Assembly (NCBI GenBank): GCA_900553185.1
Contig: USCT01000025.1
Span: 1-30,436 of the forward strand
DNA length: 30,436 nt
Direction of reading: 5' to 3'
Source: an uncultured Bacteroides sp.
Lineage (GTDB): Bacteria > Bacteroidota > Bacteroidia > Bacteroidales > Bacteroidaceae
Under the pieces are notes generated by a model. It was not told the DNA's origin. It searched no databases and was given only the letters and a program-made list of their open reading frames with translations. A program made the position numbers and the translations under genes. Shown piece after piece: positions 8,111 to 16,380 of this stretch (position 1 is the first letter of the stretch; every line of letters starts with the position of its first letter).

Positions 8111-9775
8111 TTAGTATTCGAAACTGCTTCCTCCAAGAAATTCCCGCAACAGAGAGGTCGGGGGTAATTCTTTGTCCTGTACAGAAACAAAATGAGCCAG
8201 AAAACGCAGTAACCGGTGAGCTTCGGAATAGGCAGGATTATTGTTAGGGACTTTTCGGAGTATGGGTTCTACGTAATCTTTCAGAACGGCCAGTTCAAAA
8301 ATCAAGGCTGAGTTGAACATGGCATCGGCATATTCCTGGAAGGGAAATATCCATTTGTCTTCTCCGGCTCGTACACTGCCCCAACGATTGATGGTTGCTT
8401 CGGCCGAATAGCTGCGATATTTGTAATCACGGATGATGCGACGTAATAACCGGTTATCGGTGGTAGGGATGTAATTGTGGTTGTCCAGTAAAATGGTAGT
8501 AAGTGCCGATACATAGATTTTATACTTGTTGGCTGCTGGTATATTGGGTGTCAATGCCGGGTTTAAGGCATGGATACCCTCCAGTACCAGAATCATATTG
8601 TCGTCGATGCGAAGTTTTTTCCCGCTCGGTTCACGTTTTCCTGTATTGAAATTGAAACGTGGAAGTTCGACTTCTTCTCCAGCCAGCAAGGCTTTTAGCT
8701 GAGCTTCAAAGAAGGGCAGGTCAAGGGCGTAGAGTGATTCGAAATCATGTTTGCCTTCTGCATCCAGGGGAGTATCTTCCCGATTGACGAAATAATCGTC
8801 CAGCGAGATGGGATAAGGGCGTATACCGTTGGTCATGAGTTGGATACTCAGACGTTTGCTGAATGTCGTTTTTCCTGAAGATGACGGTCCTGAGATCAGT
8901 ACCAGTTTTACCCGTTGTCCGTTTTCGTTGCGATTGGTTATCTCATCGGCAATGCGGACTATCTTTTTTTCTTGCAATGCTTCTGATACGTTGATCAGGT
9001 CGGTAGCCATACCACGGTTACAGGCCTGGTTTAGGTCTCCTACGGTATTGATACCCAAGATCTCGTTCCATCGGTGAGATTCCTGAAATACATCCAGCAT
9101 CTTTTCTTGTTTAACGACGTCTTCCAGTTTATTGGGATTCTCCCGATTGGGAATACGTAATAGTAATCCGTCGTAATATTTGACGATATCGAACAGACGG
9201 ATGTAACCAGTGCTTGGTACCAAACTGCCATAGTAGCTGTCGATGGTATCGTCTAATTGCTGGTAGCATGAATACAGTTGTCCGGATGTTTCGAGAAGTT
9301 TGACTTTATCATCCATGCCGCGTTCTTTAAAAAGACGAATAACTTCTTCTGTATGTTTTTCGTGTCGTACAAAAGGCAGATCGGCCTGGATAATTTCTTG
9401 CATTCGCTGTTTGATGCGGATCACGTCGTCCAGTCCAATGGTACGATCAATGCGGAGTTTACAGAAATAGCCTTTCGAAACCGGATGTTCCAGTATAATA
9501 TTCCCATTGGGATAAAGTTCGGCTACGGCTTTGGTCAGGATGAAGCAAAGAGAACGTACATAGGTACGCATACCCGATGCACTGGTAATATCCAGAAACT
9601 CGATGTCTTTGTTGTAATAGACCTTAAAATTCAAGTCTTCTACCTTGTTGTTTACTCGAGCGCTGACCGGTCCGTAGGGCATTTTCAGTTCAAAACCTTG
9701 ATAAATCTCAAAAAGTGAGCTTCCTTCTGGAAATTCTTTTGATAAATTTTTATTTTTGCAATATATTTGTAGCAT
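8111..9775 (-). CDS. TGS-domain nucleoside kinase (uridine kinase-like)
   Basis: This 554-residue cytoplasmic protein has two parts. The first about 190 residues resemble the N-terminal TGS and second-additional (editing-like) regions of threonyl-tRNA synthetase, with no aminoacylation core. The C-terminal part is a phosphoribulokinase/uridine kinase-type P-loop kinase, with Walker A GPSSSGKTT near residues 293-302, SLDDYFVNRED and VLEGIHALNP. Homologues in Bacteroidetes and Firmicutes are annotated as nucleoside or uridine kinases. The exact nucleoside is not readable here. It starts MLQIYCKNKN, a normal TGS opening. It is 81 bp from rpoN on the same strand, which is enough for rpoN's own promoter. 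Confidence 0.88.
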   Translation of the reverse strand: MLQIYCKNKNLSKEFPEGSSLFEIYQGFELKMPYGPVSARVNNKVEDLNFKVYYNKDIEFLDITSASGMRTYVRSLCFILTKAVAELYPNGNIILEHPVSKGYFCKLRIDRTIGLDDVIRIKQRMQEIIQADLPFVRHEKHTEEVIRLFKERGMDDKVKLLETSGQLYSCYQQLDDTIDSYYGSLVPSTGYIRLFDIVKYYDGLLLRIPNRENPNKLEDVVKQEKMLDVFQESHRWNEILGINTVGDLNQACNRGMATDLINVSEALQEKKIVRIADEITNRNENGQRVKLVLISGPSSSGKTTFSKRLSIQLMTNGIRPYPISLDDYFVNREDTPLDAEGKHDFESLYALDLPFFEAQLKALLAGEEVELPRFNFNTGKREPSGKKLRIDDNMILVLEGIHALNPALTPNIPAANKYKIYVSALTTILLDNHNYIPTTDNRLLRRIIRDYKYRSYSAEATINRWGSVRAGEDKWIFPFQEYADAMFNSALIFELAVLKDYVEPILRKVPNNNPAYSEAHRLLRFLAHFVSVQDKELPPTSLLREFLGGSSFEY

Positions 9776-9866
9776 AAACGTAATAGTTGTTACTGAAAGA
9801 TTTATTTGGCAGTTAATTTACTGATTAAACAATTAACGGCCTATTTCCAACCTAATTAATTAAAGA

Positions 9867-11561
9867 ATGGAGTATTCTTTTTATGATTTTTTAAAGCTGC
9901 TGGGATCACTGGCGCTTTTCCTTTACGGTATGAAAATCATGAGTGAAGGATTGCAAAAGTTTGCAGGCGACAGGCTGCGTAGTATTCTAACCGCAATGAC
10001 TACCAACCGAGTCACCGGAGTCCTGACCGGTATGCTGATTACAGCATTGATTCAGTCTTCTTCGGCAACTACTGTCATGGTGGTTAGTTTTGTAAATGCC
10101 GGACTGCTGGATTTGGCGCAGTCTATCGGTGTCATTATGGGAGCCAATATCGGTACTACCGTGACGGCCTGGATTATTTCGGCCCTTGGTTTTAAGGTGG
10201 ATATTTCTGCATTCTCTCTGCCGTTACTTGCGATAGGGATTCCGTTACTTTTCTCTGCCAAGAGTTCCCGTAAATCTGTAGGTGAATTTATTTTCGGTTT
10301 TGCCTTTCTTTTTATGGGGTTGAATTTGCTGAAGGCAAATGCTCCAGACTTAAGTAAAAATCCGGATATGCTGGCTTTTGTACAGAATTATACGGATATG
10401 GGTTTTCTTTCAGTATTGCTTTTTGTCCTGATCGGTACGATATTGACCATGATTGTACAGGCATCGGCTGCTACGATGGCGATTACGTTGATTATGTGTG
10501 CCAATGGATGGATCAGTTTTGAGCTGGGTGCGGCTTTGGTTTTAGGTGAGAATATTGGTACGACGATTACTGCCAATCTGGCTGCGCTTACTGCAAATAC
10601 GCAGGCTCGTCGGGCAGCCATGGCACATTTGATGTTTAATGTATTTGGCGTTGTCTGGGTATTGTTATTGTTTAAGCCTTTCCTGGGAGTTGTAGACTGG
10701 ATTATCTGTGACGTAATGCATGTCAGTGAATCCGAAGGAGTAGCCGTTTCTTTTAAGTTGTCTGCTTTCCATACTTGTTTCAATGTATGCAATGTTTTAA
10801 TCTTGATCTGGTTTGTACGTTTTATTGAAAAGACCGTTTGTAAGATTATTCCACAAAAGGAGCAGGAAGAGGAATACCGCCTGCAATTCATCAACGGTGG
10901 TCTGCTGTCTACAGCCGAACTTTCTATCCTGCAGGCGCGGAAGGAAATCAATTTGTTTGCTGAACGCATTCAGCGTATGTTCCGGATGGTAAGAGACTTG
11001 TTGCATACGGAAAACGAGAATGATTTCAACAAACTGTTTAGCCGGATAGAAAAATACGAAACGATTAGTGATAATATGGAAGTGGAAATCGCCAATTACC
11101 TGAATAAGGTTTCAGAAGGGCGTTTGAGTGCTGAAAGTAAGTTGCAGATTCAGGAAATGTTACGTGAAGTGACTGAGATAGAAAGTATTGGTGACAGTTG
11201 TTATAATCTGGCACGTACCATCAATCACAAGCGTTCCGGCGGAATTGATTTTACCGAGAATCAATATGAACACATTCATCAGATGTTCCGTCTGACGGAT
11301 AATGCGCTTTCGCAGATGATTGAGCTGGTAGAAGATATGCACCATTCGGTAGATGTAAACAAATCGTTCAATATTGAGACCGAAATTAATAATTATCGGA
11401 ATCAGCTGAAAGATCAGAACATCATTGATGTCAATAATAAGGCGTATGATTATCAGATGGGGGTACGCTATATGGATTTGATCGGCGAATGTGAGAAACT
11501 GGGTGATTATGTAGTCAATGTAGTTGAGGCTCATTGTGATGTAAAGGAGAAGAAAGCCTGA
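9867..11561 (+). CDS. Na+/phosphate cotransporter with PhoU-like C-terminal domain
   Basis: This is a 564-residue inner-membrane protein of the NptA/YjbB family, expected to move inorganic phosphate with sodium. The two inverted Na/Pi repeats are visible. The first carries ALIQSSSATTVMVVSFVNAG (about 61-80) followed by GANIGTT; the second carries VQASAATMAITLIMCANG (about 195) followed by GENIGTT. Eight or more hydrophobic segments fill residues 5-330. The rest (about 345-560) is hydrophilic and helical, like PhoU, and probably regulates transport or senses phosphate state. The direction of transport (uptake or efflux) cannot be told. It stands alone, with a terminator directly after it. Confidence 0.92.
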   Translation: MEYSFYDFLKLLGSLALFLYGMKIMSEGLQKFAGDRLRSILTAMTTNRVTGVLTGMLITALIQSSSATTVMVVSFVNAGLLDLAQSIGVIMGANIGTTVTAWIISALGFKVDISAFSLPLLAIGIPLLFSAKSSRKSVGEFIFGFAFLFMGLNLLKANAPDLSKNPDMLAFVQNYTDMGFLSVLLFVLIGTILTMIVQASAATMAITLIMCANGWISFELGAALVLGENIGTTITANLAALTANTQARRAAMAHLMFNVFGVVWVLLLFKPFLGVVDWIICDVMHVSESEGVAVSFKLSAFHTCFNVCNVLILIWFVRFIEKTVCKIIPQKEQEEEYRLQFINGGLLSTAELSILQARKEINLFAERIQRMFRMVRDLLHTENENDFNKLFSRIEKYETISDNMEVEIANYLNKVSEGRLSAESKLQIQEMLREVTEIESIGDSCYNLARTINHKRSGGIDFTENQYEHIHQMFRLTDNALSQMIELVEDMHHSVDVNKSFNIETEINNYRNQLKDQNIIDVNNKAYDYQMGVRYMDLIGECEKLGDYVVNVVEAHCDVKEKKA

Positions 11562-11584
11562 TCCCGTTGTAGATAGAAGATTTT

Positions 11585-11629
11585 AAAAAGTCTGCCAGTT
11601 TATGTTGTATAGAATGGCAGACTTTTTTT
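11585..11629 (+). terminator. Terminator after the Na/Pi cotransporter
   Basis: A 13-bp perfect stem (AAAAAGTCTGCCA at 11585-11597 with its complement at 11615-11627) is followed by a T run, a classical intrinsic terminator 23 bp after the stop codon. Confidence 0.9.
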
Positions 11630-11794
11630 ATTGGGGATTTGTTGGTGTGATGGTATAAAATGGTATGCCGGATTGCGTAATGCAAGTGTTTTATTGTTCT
11701 TAATCTTTCATCTTTTGGGTGGATGACTGTGTTATCCATCGGATTTCAGTACATATTACTTTGATTTTTTCTATGTTTTTGTTTAAATGCTTTT

Positions 11795-11802
11795 TACCTT
11801 TG
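11795..11802 (+). promoter_or_regulatory. -7 promoter element of the GH2 gene
   Basis: TACCTTTG is an exact match to TAnnTTTG, 24 bp before the GH2 start codon. No -33 TTTG lies at the usual distance. The stretch between the upstream terminator and this box (11630-11794) is AT-rich and holds no gene that I can see. Confidence 0.6.
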
Positions 11803-11826
11803 ATGGATTAATTAAAAGCACATACT

Positions 11827-13647
11827 ATGAAAACATTTTCTTTTCTTTTTCTTTTTTTGTTAGGGGTAGTGGGTGTGCAGGCCCAGTGGCAGCCTGCAGG
11901 CGATAAAATTCGGACAGTTTGGGCTGATGATGTCTCTCCGGAACAGGTCTTGCCGGAATATCCTCGGCCTATTATGGAGCGTCAGGCGTGGAAGAATCTG
12001 AATGGCCTTTGGAAATATGCGTTGATTGACAAAGGTACAGATTGGCCCGAAGAGTTTAGTGGACAAATATTGGTTCCTTTTGCCATTGAATCAGCTTTGT
12101 CCGGAGTAGGTAAGGAAGTGGGCGCGGATAAGGAGCTGGTTTATCAGCGTTCTTTTCAGATTCCTGCCGATTGGGGAGACCGGCATGTCCTGCTTCATTT
12201 CGGGGCTGTAGACTGGAAAGCGGAAGTATGGGTAAACGATGTGAAGGTAGGAAGTCATACGGGCGGGTATACGCCTTTTTCGTTTGATGTAACACATGCA
12301 TTGATAGAAGGCACAAACAGGCTGACGGTAAAGGTCTGGGATCCTACCGATCAGGGAACCCAGCCCCGGGGCAAGCAGGTGACTCATCCCGAGGGAATCT
12401 GGTATACGTCTGTAACAGGTATCTGGCAGACTGTCTGGATGGAACCGGTGCCCGAAAGACATATCAGAAATCTGCGTATAACACCGGATGTTGATGCAAA
12501 CAAACTGACTGTAGAAGCTGTATTGGAAGGTAGAGATGACAGCGATACGGTACAGGTAAAGGTTTTTGATGGTGAACAACTGGTGGCCGAAGGCAAGAGT
12601 GACGGTCAGAATCCGGTAGAAATAAATATGCCGTCGGATGTCAGGCTATGGTCGCCCGACAGTCCTTTCCTGTATACGCTGAAGATTGCGTTGCTTCAGG
12701 ATGAGCTGGTCGTGGATGAGGTAAGTAGTTATGCGGCAATGCGCAAGTTTTCCACTGGCAGAGATACCGACGGAATTGTTCGTCTGGAGCTGAACAACGA
12801 GGATCTTTTTCAGTTTGGCCCTTTGGATCAGGGCTGGTGGCCCGATGGCTTGTATACGGCACCTACCGATGAAGCCTTGCTTTACGATTTACAGAAAGTC
12901 AGGGATCTTGGTTTTAACATGATTCGCAAGCATATCAAGGTAGAGCCGGCTCGCTGGTATACCTATTGCGATAAACTGGGGATCATAGTATGGCAGGATA
13001 TGCCGAGTGGCGATCGTAGTCCGGAGTGGCAGGGACGCAAATATTTTGATGGAACGGAGCTTGAACGTTCTGCCGATTCGGAAGCCGTTTACCGGAAGGA
13101 ATGGAAGGAAATCATGGATTGTCTGTCTTCGTATCCTTGCATTGGTGTCTGGATACCGTTCAATGAGGCCTGGGGGCAGTTTAAAACACCGGAGATTGCG
13201 TCATGGACCAAACAGTATGATCCGACCCGGCTGGTAGATCCGGCCAGTGGCGGAAATCATTATCCTTGTGGCGATCTGCTGGATCTGCACAACTATCCGC
13301 GTCCCAAGATGTATCTGTATGATGCGCAGCGTGCCACAGTTCTGGGAGAATTCGGAGGAATCGGTCTTGTCTTGAAAAATCATTTGTGGGAGCCTGACCA
13401 CAACTGGGGATATGTTCAGTTTCACTCTTCACGGAAGGCAACTGATGAATATGTGAAATATGCCGATGTACTTTATGAGTTGATTCCGAAGGGATTTTCT
13501 GCGGCAGTTTATACCCAACTTACCGATGTAGAGATGGAAGTAAACGGCCTGATGACGTATGACCGTAAAGTCATCAAGCTGGATGAAAAGCGGATCCGTG
13601 AGATGAATCAGAAAATCTGTGGATCACTGAAGGGGACAGGTCGCTGA
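11827..13647 (+). CDS. Secreted glycoside hydrolase family 2 protein
   Basis: This is a 606-residue exported glycosidase. A signal peptide (about 1-19, ending GVQAQ) leads to a GH2 sugar-binding jelly-roll domain (about 45-215, with VYQRSFQIP and HFGAVDWKAEVWVN), an Ig-like domain (about 215-310) and a TIM barrel. The acid/base glutamate is E447 in PFNEAWG, and the nucleophile is likely E508 in LGEFGG. The protein is much shorter than LacZ. It may act on beta-galactosides, beta-glucuronides or other beta-linked sugars; the sequence does not decide. No SusC/SusD pair or regulator is beside it, so it is not part of a visible polysaccharide utilization locus. Confidence 0.9.
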   Translation: MKTFSFLFLFLLGVVGVQAQWQPAGDKIRTVWADDVSPEQVLPEYPRPIMERQAWKNLNGLWKYALIDKGTDWPEEFSGQILVPFAIESALSGVGKEVGADKELVYQRSFQIPADWGDRHVLLHFGAVDWKAEVWVNDVKVGSHTGGYTPFSFDVTHALIEGTNRLTVKVWDPTDQGTQPRGKQVTHPEGIWYTSVTGIWQTVWMEPVPERHIRNLRITPDVDANKLTVEAVLEGRDDSDTVQVKVFDGEQLVAEGKSDGQNPVEINMPSDVRLWSPDSPFLYTLKIALLQDELVVDEVSSYAAMRKFSTGRDTDGIVRLELNNEDLFQFGPLDQGWWPDGLYTAPTDEALLYDLQKVRDLGFNMIRKHIKVEPARWYTYCDKLGIIVWQDMPSGDRSPEWQGRKYFDGTELERSADSEAVYRKEWKEIMDCLSSYPCIGVWIPFNEAWGQFKTPEIASWTKQYDPTRLVDPASGGNHYPCGDLLDLHNYPRPKMYLYDAQRATVLGEFGGIGLVLKNHLWEPDHNWGYVQFHSSRKATDEYVKYADVLYELIPKGFSAAVYTQLTDVEMEVNGLMTYDRKVIKLDEKRIREMNQKICGSLKGTGR

Positions 13648-13695
13648 AACGAAACAACTTTCTGAGAGGCCGGCTGATCATCCATGGGGAAATAA

Positions 13696-13742
13696 ATATC
13701 CCCTTGTTTCTCCTGACTGACTGGGAGAGAACAAGGGGATAT
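13696..13742. terminator. Bidirectional terminator between GH2 and FKBP genes
   Basis: A long stem of about 18 bp (starting ATATCCCC at 13696, ending GGGGATAT at 13742) with a short loop lies between the two convergent genes. Confidence 0.85.
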
Positions 13743-13763
13743 CTTATAATTGTCCGTTAAGGA

Positions 13764-14645
13764 TTATTTCTTGTCAGCTTCCTTTTCGATACCGATCAAT
13801 TCTACTTCGAAAATCAGGGTAGAGAACGGTTTGATCTGACCTGCGCTACGGCTTCCGTAACCCAATTCAGCCGGGATATACAGTTCCCATTTAGAACCAA
13901 CCGGCATCATGGTCAGCGCTTCTGTCCATCCCGGGATTACCTGGTCTGCACGGAAAGTGGTCGGTTCCTTACGGTCGTAAGAGCTGTCGAACTGGGTACC
14001 GTCGATCAGAGTTCCCTTGTAGTTTACTTTTACATGAGAAGACTTGGTCGGAACTTCACCTGTACCTTTGGTGATGATTTTATACTGCAGGCCGCTAGGA
14101 GTAGTCTGTACACCTTCTTTGGTCTTGTTGGCAGCCAGGAATTCTTCGTTTTTCTTCTTGTAATCTGCATACTGGGCTTCCAGTGCTTTGGCCTGGATAG
14201 CTTCAGCTCTTTCGCGTACATAAACGCTGGCTGAGTCTACAGAAACCAGTCCTTTTTCTGTGATGGCTGCAATGAAGCCGGCCAGGAAGTTTTCTTTGCT
14301 CAGTGTCTGAGTAGAATCGCCTCTGAACAGCTGGTTGTTGATGGCCTCGAACATATCGCCGCTGATCTGCTGACCGATCTGCATACCGGCCATGTAAGCT
14401 TTCTGCTTGGCATCCACTTCTTTGGTGCCCTGTTCGATACCGCGGATAAAGTCTGCCATGTAAGCAGTATCTACGCCCAGACGGCCTGTCACATATTCTT
14501 TCAGACCCTGAGTATTGGTAACACCCATCATATAAGAAAGTGTATCTACTTCATTTTTCATGTTGGCCTTCGGGCCTTGAGCTGTACATGATGCCATGCT
14601 TGCTGCAGCAGCAAGTACCATCATTAATCCTGCACTCTTTTTCAT
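13764..14645 (-). CDS. FKBP-type peptidyl-prolyl isomerase lipoprotein
   Basis: This 293-residue Mip/FkpA-like isomerase should help fold envelope proteins. A lipoprotein signal (residues 1-19) ends before C20 (SMASC), so the protein is likely lipid-anchored facing the periplasm. A helical dimerization region (about 30-175, containing the Mip-like SYMMG...G pattern) precedes the FKBP domain (about 195-285), with VNYKGTLIDGTQFDSS, VIPGWTEAL and the active-site aromatics. It is the second gene of a pair with the cytoplasmic FKBP at 14670-15254; the gap is only 24 bp. Confidence 0.93.
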   Translation of the reverse strand: MKKSAGLMMVLAAAASMASCTAQGPKANMKNEVDTLSYMMGVTNTQGLKEYVTGRLGVDTAYMADFIRGIEQGTKEVDAKQKAYMAGMQIGQQISGDMFEAINNQLFRGDSTQTLSKENFLAGFIAAITEKGLVSVDSASVYVRERAEAIQAKALEAQYADYKKKNEEFLAANKTKEGVQTTPSGLQYKIITKGTGEVPTKSSHVKVNYKGTLIDGTQFDSSYDRKEPTTFRADQVIPGWTEALTMMPVGSKWELYIPAELGYGSRSAGQIKPFSTLIFEVELIGIEKEADKK

Positions 14646-14669
14646 TTGCTGTTGTTTTTTATTTTTAGA

Positions 14670-15254
14670 TTATAATACTTCTATCAGTTCTACTTCGAAA
14701 ATCAGTGTGCTGTGAGGGGGAATCAGTTCTCCGGCTCCCTGTGCTCCGTATGCCAGTTCAGAGGGAATGTACAGTTTCCATTTGGCACCTTCGGACATCA
14801 GCTGGAGTGCTTCTACCCATCCTTTGATGACCTGGTTTACTCCGAATACGGCCGGTTCGCCACGCTTGATGGAGCTGTCGAACAGGGTTCCGTCTATCAG
14901 TGTACCTTCGTAGTGGCAACGTACGCGGTCGGTAGCTTTCGGTTTCTTTCCGTTACCTTCGGTAATCACTTCATATTGCAAACCGCTGGGCAACGTCACG
15001 ATATTGGGGTTTTTCTTGTTTTCTTCGAGGAAAGCTTTTCCTTTTGCAATGTTTTCGGCATTGATTTTTTCTTCCAGTTCAGTGAAATACTTGTTGACGA
15101 TTTCGCGTGCTTCTGTATGGCTGATTGCCGTCTGGTTTCCCTCTAATACGTCTTTGATAGCTTGTGCAAAGTCGTTCACATCGATGTTGCGAGCTCCCAT
15201 GCTCAGCAGATTCTGGCCTATTCCCAGACCAATGGCGTAACTGAATTTATCCAT
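14670..15254 (-). CDS. Cytoplasmic FKBP-type peptidyl-prolyl isomerase (FklB-like)
   Basis: This prolyl isomerase has 194 residues. An N-terminal helical dimerization part (about 1-95, DKFSYAIGLGIGQNL) is followed by a full FKBP domain with CHYEGTLIDGTLFDSS, VIKGWVEALQLM and PPHSTLIFEVELIEV. Unlike its downstream neighbour it has no signal peptide or lipobox. The frame is open upstream to 15332, but the -7 box at 15294-15301 lies inside that extension, so MDKFSYAIG at 15254 is the start. The two FKBP domains are clearly related, suggesting a tandem duplication with re-targeting. Confidence 0.93.
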   Translation of the reverse strand: MDKFSYAIGLGIGQNLLSMGARNIDVNDFAQAIKDVLEGNQTAISHTEAREIVNKYFTELEEKINAENIAKGKAFLEENKKNPNIVTLPSGLQYEVITEGNGKKPKATDRVRCHYEGTLIDGTLFDSSIKRGEPAVFGVNQVIKGWVEALQLMSEGAKWKLYIPSELAYGAQGAGELIPPHSTLIFEVELIEVL

Positions 15255-15293
15255 AAAAATCCTGTATTTAAGTAGATTGTTTAAATCGAAGGG

Positions 15294-15301
15294 CAAAGGT
15301 A
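15294..15301 (-). promoter_or_regulatory. -7 promoter element of the FKBP pair
   Basis: On the minus strand TACCTTTG matches TAnnTTTG, 39 bp before the start of the cytoplasmic FKBP gene. A TTTG occurs at 15314-15317, but the 12-bp spacing is shorter than usual. Confidence 0.6.
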
Positions 15302-15345
15302 TCTTTTTTCTAGCAAAGAGCGGCGATTTCACTGATAAAATTTCT

Positions 15346-15353
15346 TATTTTTG
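15346..15353 (+). promoter_or_regulatory. -7 promoter element of the sirtuin gene
   Basis: TATTTTTG matches TAnnTTTG, 30 bp before the ATG at 15384. It lies 44 bp from the opposing FKBP -7 box, so the upstream promoter parts of the two divergent genes share the same DNA. Confidence 0.5.
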
Positions 15354-15383
15354 TGCAGATAAATTAATCTGGAGGATGTGAAA

Positions 15384-16091
15384 ATGAAGAATCTAGTTGT
15401 TTTGACAGGTGCCGGAATGAGTGCGGAGAGCGGTATCAGTACGTTTCGTGACTCAGGCGGTCTGTGGGACCGTTATCCTGTAGAGCAGGTGGCTACTCCC
15501 GAGGGGTATGCGGCTAATCCCAAACTGGTGATTGATTTTTATAACGAGCGCCGGAAGCAGTTGTTTGAGGTTAAGCCGAACAGGGGGCACGAGCTGCTGG
15601 CTGAGCTGGAGCATGATTTCAAGGTGACAATCATTACGCAGAACATAGATAACCTGCATGAACGGGCGGGAAGTACCCATGTCATTCATCTGCATGGCGA
15701 ACTGACGAAAGTGACTTCCAGCTGGCAACCGAACAATCCGGACTATATCAGGGAGCTGAAACCGGAAGAGTATGAGGTGAAGATGGGTGATAAGGCTGCC
15801 GACGGTTCTCAGTTACGGCCTTTCATTGTATGGTTCGGCGAAGCGGTTCCAATGATAGAAACAGCCATCGACTATGCCGAACAGGCGGATATCTTTGTAA
15901 TCATCGGGACTTCGCTGAATGTTTATCCGGCTGCCGGACTGTTGAATTATGTACCGGCAGGCGTTCCGGTTTATCTGATTGATCCCAAGCAGGTAGCCAT
16001 CGCTTCAGGCAGGAAGGTGCATGTTATTCAGAAGGGAGCCTCCGAAGGTATGGCAGAATTAAAAAAAATGTTATTGGAAGCAAGAGGGTAA
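15384..16091 (+). CDS. cobB: CobB-type NAD-dependent deacylase (sirtuin)
   Basis: This sirtuin removes acyl groups from protein lysines while consuming NAD. The 235 residues contain the family motifs: GAGMSAESGI (9-18), FRD, TQNIDNLHERAG (85-96), catalytic H104 in HLHGE, VWFGE, and IIGTSLNVYPA. Y53 and R56 (YNER) form the YxxR pair that binds succinyl or malonyl lysine in CobB/SIRT5-class enzymes, so desuccinylation is plausible. The zinc-ribbon cysteines normally found after HGE are absent; the whole protein has no cysteine. A GTG lies 6 bp upstream in frame, but GGAGG at 15371-15375 is well spaced only for the ATG at 15384. The rubredoxin gene follows with its own promoter. Confidence 0.93.
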   Translation: MKNLVVLTGAGMSAESGISTFRDSGGLWDRYPVEQVATPEGYAANPKLVIDFYNERRKQLFEVKPNRGHELLAELEHDFKVTIITQNIDNLHERAGSTHVIHLHGELTKVTSSWQPNNPDYIRELKPEEYEVKMGDKAADGSQLRPFIVWFGEAVPMIETAIDYAEQADIFVIIGTSLNVYPAAGLLNYVPAGVPVYLIDPKQVAIASGRKVHVIQKGASEGMAELKKMLLEARG

Positions 16092-16103
16092 ACAAATTCT
16101 TTC

Positions 16104-16111
16104 TATATTTG
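16104..16111 (+). promoter_or_regulatory. -7 promoter element of the rubredoxin gene
   Basis: TATATTTG matches TAnnTTTG, 48 bp before the rubredoxin ATG and 12 bp after the sirtuin stop, so the small gene can be transcribed alone. I see no -33 element at the usual distance. Confidence 0.6.
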
Positions 16112-16159
16112 TTCTTACATTAAGAATTATTTAAAAACTAACGTAAAGTAAAAACGATT

Positions 16160-16324
16160 ATGAAAAAGTACATTTGCACAGTTTGCGATTGGGTTTACGA
16201 TCCTGAAGTAGGTGATCCTGAAGGCGGTATCGCTCCTGGAACTGCATTCGAAGATATTCCGGAAGATTGGGTTTGCCCGGTTTGCGGTGTAGGAAAAGAA
16301 GATTTCCAGCCTGTAGAAGATTAA
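16160..16324 (+). CDS. Rubredoxin
   Basis: This is a 54-residue one-iron electron carrier. The four iron ligands are C6 and C9 (CTVC) and C39 and C42 (CPVC), in the standard rubredoxin spacing, with the usual WVYDP near the start, PGTAFEDIPEDWVCPVCG in the middle and a short acidic tail. In anaerobes rubredoxin typically passes electrons to rubrerythrin, superoxide reductase or oxygen reductases for oxidative-stress defence; none of those partners is in this window. It has its own promoter box and a terminator 23 bp after the stop. Confidence 0.97.
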   Translation: MKKYICTVCDWVYDPEVGDPEGGIAPGTAFEDIPEDWVCPVCGVGKEDFQPVED

Positions 16325-16346
16325 TATACAGCTACAAATTCGCATA

Positions 16347-16380
16347 GAAAAAGACTTGTCCCATCCGGGACAGGTCTTTT
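16347..16380. terminator. Bidirectional terminator after rubredoxin and the MutS-like gene
   Basis: A stem AAAAGACTTGTCCC pairs with GGGACAGGTCTTTT around a 4-base loop, with A and T runs at both ends. It directly abuts the stop codon of the convergent MutS-like gene. Confidence 0.9.
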
